Source: Ricinus communis
Taxonomy: Eukaryota > Streptophyta > Magnoliopsida > Malpighiales > Euphorbiaceae
Reading direction: 5' to 3'
NCBI RefSeq assembly: GCF_019578655.1
Contig: NC_063258.1
Coordinates: 3,782,001 to 3,846,000, forward strand
Length of the DNA: 64,000 bases
Within the stretch, counting starts at the first letter, position 1, and each line of letters begins with the position of its first letter. The position numbers were made by a program, and so were the translations under genes. The notes beneath the pieces are model-generated. The model was given only the letters and a program-made list of their open reading frames with translations. It had not been told where the DNA came from and ran no database searches. Shown in pieces: positions 59,437 through 64,000 of this stretch.

Positions 59437-60210
59437 ATATGGAATTTATTTTAGAGACTGATGCTTGCTCAAATAGTATAGGAGCAGTTCTCATATAGAA
59501 TGATAAACCTATTGCTTTTCTAAGCAAAGCTCATGCTCCAAGGCATCAAAGGTTGTCTATTTACGAGAAAGAGTTTCTAGCTATATTGATGGATGTGTCT
59601 AAATGGAGACATTATTTGCAACATTCCTTTTTATCATTAAGACTGATCATCAAAGTATTAAGCATCTATTACAACATCTATTAGCAGAAGGGAATGACTA
59701 AAGTTGTTGATGCACTTTCTAAGGGAGATTATGATTCTTCTTCTAGTTGTATCATGTCATTGACTAGCTGTGTAATTCCTACCTAGATTAAAGATGTTCA
59801 ACAAAGTTATGTAGGGATGCTTTTATTGCTTCATTAATTCAAGCTTTATTAGTCAATGCTTCTACTGTTGATGATTACCAATTACATCACGGAGTGTTGA
59901 GGAAGAAAGGAAGAGTTTATATTGGTCGTAATCGGAATTACAAAACTTATTTGATTTTAGTAAGTCATGAGCCTGGTTTATGAAGGCATTCTGGTATACA
60001 TGGAACTTAGCTAAGACTTAAGTCTTACTTCTTGTGACCTGCAATGAAGAGAGATGTTTATACTGCAGTTTATCAATATAATATCTGCCAATGACGTAAG
60101 AGTGAATTAATGCCATATGCTAGTCTTTTGCAGCCTTTACCCATACCATCTCAAGCCTAGACACACATTTCAATGGATTTTATTGAGCACTTGCCCAAAT
60201 CTGAAGGGTA
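59437..60210 (+). pseudogene. chromovirus-like Ty3 pol remnant, RNase H to start of integrase
   Basis: RNase H: FILETDACSNSIGAVLI, IAFLSKAHAPRHQRLSIYEK, EFLAILMDVSKWRHYL. Then VVDALSKGDYD, LHHGVLRKKGRVYIG, the zinc-finger region HSGIHGT and YNICQ with its Cys, then SMDFIEHLPKSEGY at the start of the integrase core. Several stops and frameshifts. Reading stops at an inserted LTR at 60211. Confidence 0.8.
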
Positions 60211-62495
60211 TTGTCAGCACCCCTTTTCTGAATCTAGATATCGAGTGAAAAACATAAAACCAAATAATGAAAGTTACTGCCTTTTCGGGTCTCGAGAGAT
60301 GAAGCACATGTAAATTAAAGGATAGAGTCGAGGTTAATCCAGCTGGAATTACCTTTTTAAAAATCAATTTAGACTCAATTGTTAAGAAAAATAAAGTTCG
60401 AGGGTCAAAATGATAGTTTTTATAAATTTAGGGACCTAATTATAATTTTTAAAAATTCCTCTACATAGAGCTAATCGGCTCAATATTGATCCAGTCAACT
60501 CTACATAGAGCCAGTCTACTCTGTATAGAGCCGATTGGGTTTCTGCACTTCGATGTCATTTTCTTCGACGATTTTACGTCTAGATACAGATTTTAGAAGG
60601 TTTTTTTGACGATAGCCATCACTTTTATTGATAATTATTTAAATTTTAAAAATACATTTAGATACTTATTGATATAATCTTAAAATCTATCGCCTCTCTT
60701 AAGGTTACCTTTGGAACAATACCTCTATAAATAGAAAGAGGTAGTCAAGGGTTATGGAAAATAATAAAGAGCTGAAACTTAGCAATAAGTGACATCGATA
60801 ATTGGGAGACACTAAGAAAGAAAATATACAGAGAAAAAATAGAGAGAAAAGAAAGAAAAAAACTGTCGTTCTTAGTTGATAACAAAAGATTCAAGCCACT
60901 AAGTAAGAACGGTTTTTAGGAAACAAGCCACTAAAGAAAGAATCATTTTTGGAAACCTACTTCTAAATCAATATAAGATTTCTCTATATCAGATTCAGCA
61001 CTGGATTCCTACTCGATCTTTGATTCAACTGCATCCTTATCGCTTGAGACTTGCAGATCTACCAATTATGATGATAACCTAAGGGTTCCTTCAATCATAC
61101 ATTCACCATCATCATAAAATTAATTTCTTCATTCCTTTTTTATTTCTTCTGGTTATTTATGTTTAGAATTACGATTAGAATTTTTATTTATGATCAATAT
61201 GATTAGATTAAGGTTTTTGTGAATATGCATGATTATTGGATTTTGAATCTGATAATAAGAAATCTAGGATTTTCAAATATGATATTTTACAAATTAGGGT
61301 TTTGGATCTAATTAGAAACATGTCATAGGATTAATGTTTAGATTTATATTTCTATTATGATTAGGTAACTAAACATGTTTAATATAATCATGAATAATTT
61401 GCCATCTGTTAGTTTATTGTACTTAGGATTTTTTTATCACTTTTGTTGCTTTTATTTTAATGTTTTTATTCTATTTTCTCTTATTCTAATTGATTTTACT
61501 ATTTATGCATGTGAAATTCGGTTCTAAGGATGCAAAATACACTATAGAATCGTTGAAAGTATAACTAGAACCCTAGAGCTGATCGGCTTAGTACAGAGCC
61601 AATTGGCTTTACGTTGAGCTGATTGGCTCTACACATAGAGTTGGTCGGTTTGTTCAAGCCCAACCTCCATTTTTTTTGCTTTTTTGACAATTTTAATGTA
61701 TTCCGACGTTGTGTATTGTTTTTGGATTTTTTCCTTTTGCAATTGTAGTTGCAGGGTGGGTTATAATAATTAGATTTTATTTTCTGCTTTTATTTTATTT
61801 ATCTTGTTTATTGTATGATTAATATGATTGATTAATTAAAATGGGCCATATAGACTTAAGGTTAATACTAGATCCAGCATGAAGATAGTAGTCTAATAGG
61901 CTAATCAACATAAACTAGGCCTAAAACCCAAAATCTAAATAGACTTAGCAGGCTCTGGCATTGCTTCTTTAGGAATTGGGCTTAATTAGAATTAGGATCA
62001 CAATGAATGGGTCTTCTTATAATAAATAGTTAATTAGGTCTACAGACTGGAAATCAAAAGTATAACATGTAAATGGGCTAGATTAAGTGAGTCTTATACA
62101 TAATTAATTAGTAAATTAGGTTACCAACTGCAATATGGGCTGGGTTGAGTACAAATGGGCTAGACTTAGGTGAATTATGTGTGTTATTTTGACATGCCTG
62201 TGTATAAATTGCTTGCATTTATACAGAATAATTTGTTAAATAATAAAATTAAAGACTAGTATACACAAATAAGGAAATTGGCTTTCGGATCCCTTTCTGG
62301 ACTTTGTGGATAAGCTTCCTTATGGAATTTGAAAAACACCACTTATTAATAAAAGTGTCCCAGTGATTATCCGGGTGACAACTCCCATCTCCGTGCTAGT
62401 CTCAGTGACTAGTTATCGTGTTCCCGATTAGGTTGAAAAGCCTTACAGTGCCATAGTCGCTAAAGACACTTAGGTGCGCACTCGAAACCGCCACC
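60211..62495 (+). mobile_element. Ty3-type LTR insertion (GATCGGCT family) in the integrase region
   Basis: Starts TGTCAGCACCCCTTTTC, parallel to 19302. It carries the GAGCTAATCGGCTC and GAGCCGATTGGG cluster at 60469-60540, a TATA box (CTATAAATAGAAAG) at 60725, and a second GATCGGCT cluster at 61577-61650. The last 150 bp (TCCCAGTGATTATCCGGGTG onward) look like LTR end or leader. No coding region of its own. The right border is inferred from where the integrase reading resumes; no target duplication was found. Confidence 0.6.
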
Positions 62496-63441
62496 TAAAT
62501 ATGTCCATTTTATTGCTTTAGCTCACCCATTCGATGCTCCTAAGGTAGCTAACCTTTTCTTCACTCATTTTTTAAGCTTCATGGTATGCCAATCTCTATT
62601 ATTTATGGTAGAGATAAGATTTTCACTAGTTTATTCTATAAGAAGTTCTTCAAGTTGATAGGGATTGAGTTGCACTTGAGTAAAATATACCATCCTCAGA
62701 TAAATGGCCAAACTGAACGTCTGAATAGATGCATTGAGTTTTATTTGAGGTGTATGACTGCTTCAGCCTAAACAGTGGCATTTGTGGCTTGCATTGGTGG
62801 AATGGTGGTACAACACCAATTCCATACTAGATTACAAATGTCTCCATTTCAGGCTCTTTATGCTTATGTACCTCCTTTACTTCCTAAATGCAGCAAAGAT
62901 AACATTTTACTTCCTTGCTTCATGAGCACCTTTCCTTAACTCAAAACAAGATGAAACAGTTTGTTAATTCTCACAAAATAGATAGGTCCTTTGTAGTTAG
63001 TGATTGGTTTTACTTGAAATTGTAGCCTTATAGGCAGAGCTCTATGGCTTTTTGCAAGTCCTTGAAGCTAGTTGCTAAGTTTTATGGTCCTTTTTAAATA
63101 ATTAGTAAGATTGATCATGTTGCCTATAAACTATAGCTACCACCTGATTCTTTAATCCATCCAGTTTTCATGTTTCTTTATTGAAGAAATACTTGGGTTT
63201 TGTTCAATAAGCTCAGCCTACATTGCCTACAGTAAGTCCCTATAGTCAATTTAAAGTTCAACCAATTATTGTTTTGCATAACATAACTATTATTCGAAAG
63301 AAGCTTCATGTTCAACAACTCTTAATCCAGTAGCTTTATATGTCTGCTCAAGATAGTACTTATGAAGATCCTTTTGTACTTTGAGCACAATTTCCATATT
63401 TTAATCTTGAGAATAAGACTCAATTTGAAGGGGAGGGTAAT
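62496..63441 (+). pseudogene. chromovirus-like Ty3 integrase and C-terminal remnant
   Basis: Resumes with YVHFIALAHPFDAPKVANLF, FFTHFLKLHGMP, GRDKIFTSLFYKKFFKL, and YHPQINGQTERLNRCIEFYL carrying the catalytic Glu. RDKIF replaces the usual SDR-x-x-F, so the second Asp sits within GRDK. A degraded C-terminal region follows, with PTIVLHNITII and KLHVQQLLIQ reminiscent of a chromodomain, then a purine tract GAAGGGGAGGG at 63429-63439. Multiple stops. Confidence 0.78.
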
Positions 63442-64000
63442 GTTGTGACTGTCTTAACAACCAATGATTGAGCTAGTAGGGTTACTCAGCTAATAAAAGT
63501 CGTGGATGAGGAAAGTTGTGGATTACTCTTTAAAGAACGGTCAAGATCAAGTAGTTAATAATTAGTTAAATGATGACAGCTTTGTAATGTGATTTGTGTA
63601 GTAAATGCTAAGGTTTAATTCTATAATATATTTTATAACAGAATGGTACAAGTGAATTAAGTAGGGATAATATATACACTATAAAGAGAATCTTTTCATC
63701 CATTCATGAATACAATTGACTTTCTATCTCACACAAAATTCTCTCGTTTCCTCTCTCATCTAGTTGAGCTTCTTTATTTCCCTCTTTTCTAATCTTTTGT
63801 GCTTGTTCTACCTTTTTTGAGCTAATGTTGTGATCTATGAAAGCTTGAAGGCACAACAACAGATAAGGTGATATTTTCCTATATAAGGGCAAAGCCTACA
63901 TGTTTTCGGCCAAGGCCTTCCAAGTTGTGGGCTTCAAACTCTTATAAGGAAAAATATCTCAAACATCAAGCACTTGGATACCTAGGGGAGATTTCTATTG
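63442..64000 (+). repeat. 3' LTR of the chromovirus-like element (runs off the window)
   Basis: Directly after the purine tract, TGTTGTGACTGTCTTAAC starts the LTR. A TATA-like TATATACACTATAAAG lies at 63670-63685. The right end was not reached. Confidence 0.6.

Overview
The window looks like nuclear DNA of a flowering plant, most likely a dicot. Genes are split by AT-rich introns with GT..AG borders. The longest intact proteins are a TFIIIC subunit and a HhH-GPD DNA glycosylase of plant type, and about half of the sequence is LTR-retrotransposon debris of plant lineages (Tnt1-like Ty1/copia, Athila, Tat-like and chromovirus-like Ty3). No species can be named from the sequence alone.

Layout. 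1-8.7 kb: the 3' two thirds of a TFIIIC subunit 3 (GTF3C3) gene on +, with a MITE in one intron. 8.9-9.2 kb: a small LEA-like exon on -, tail to tail with it. 9.9-10.5 kb: a MITE-like element beside SINE-like scraps. 10.5-17 kb: AT-rich DNA with a decayed copia RNase H, a Tat-like gag scrap and a degenerate five-copy tandem repeat. 17.3-19.0 kb: a four-exon DNA glycosylase gene on -. 19.3-21.1 kb: a Ty3-type LTR.

21.9-41.3 kb is one nested block. A Tnt1-like copia element (LTRs 21903-22519 and 40699-41310, matching 5-bp target duplication ATTAC) is split by an Athila element (25118-39155) that carries gag, protease, RT, RNase H, integrase and a separate Athila ORF. The Athila element is itself split by a solo LTR (32711-35073). 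All reading frames in the block are broken.

42.1-45.2 kb and 50.6-53.8 kb are a direct duplication of a five-exon gene whose family I do not recognise: an N-terminal domain, a Gly/Asp-rich low-complexity linker and an acidic C-terminal domain. The second copy is intact (397 codons). The first has a premature TGA and has lost its TATA box. The spacer holds the 5' part of a decayed Ty3 element on -. 53.8-57.3 kb is AT-rich, with a foldback element and a second copy of the 10-kb MITE. 57.3-64 kb is another nested block: a chromovirus-like Ty3 pol and 3' LTR (+), interrupted by a Ty3 LTR, and preceded by a minus-strand Ty3 LTR fragment that carries a copia LTR.

Host genes are few: the TFIIIC subunit (RNA polymerase III initiation), the glycosylase (base-excision repair), a doubtful LEA-like exon, and the duplicated unknown gene, which is the best candidate for something undescribed. 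Nothing suggests that these genes act in a common pathway.
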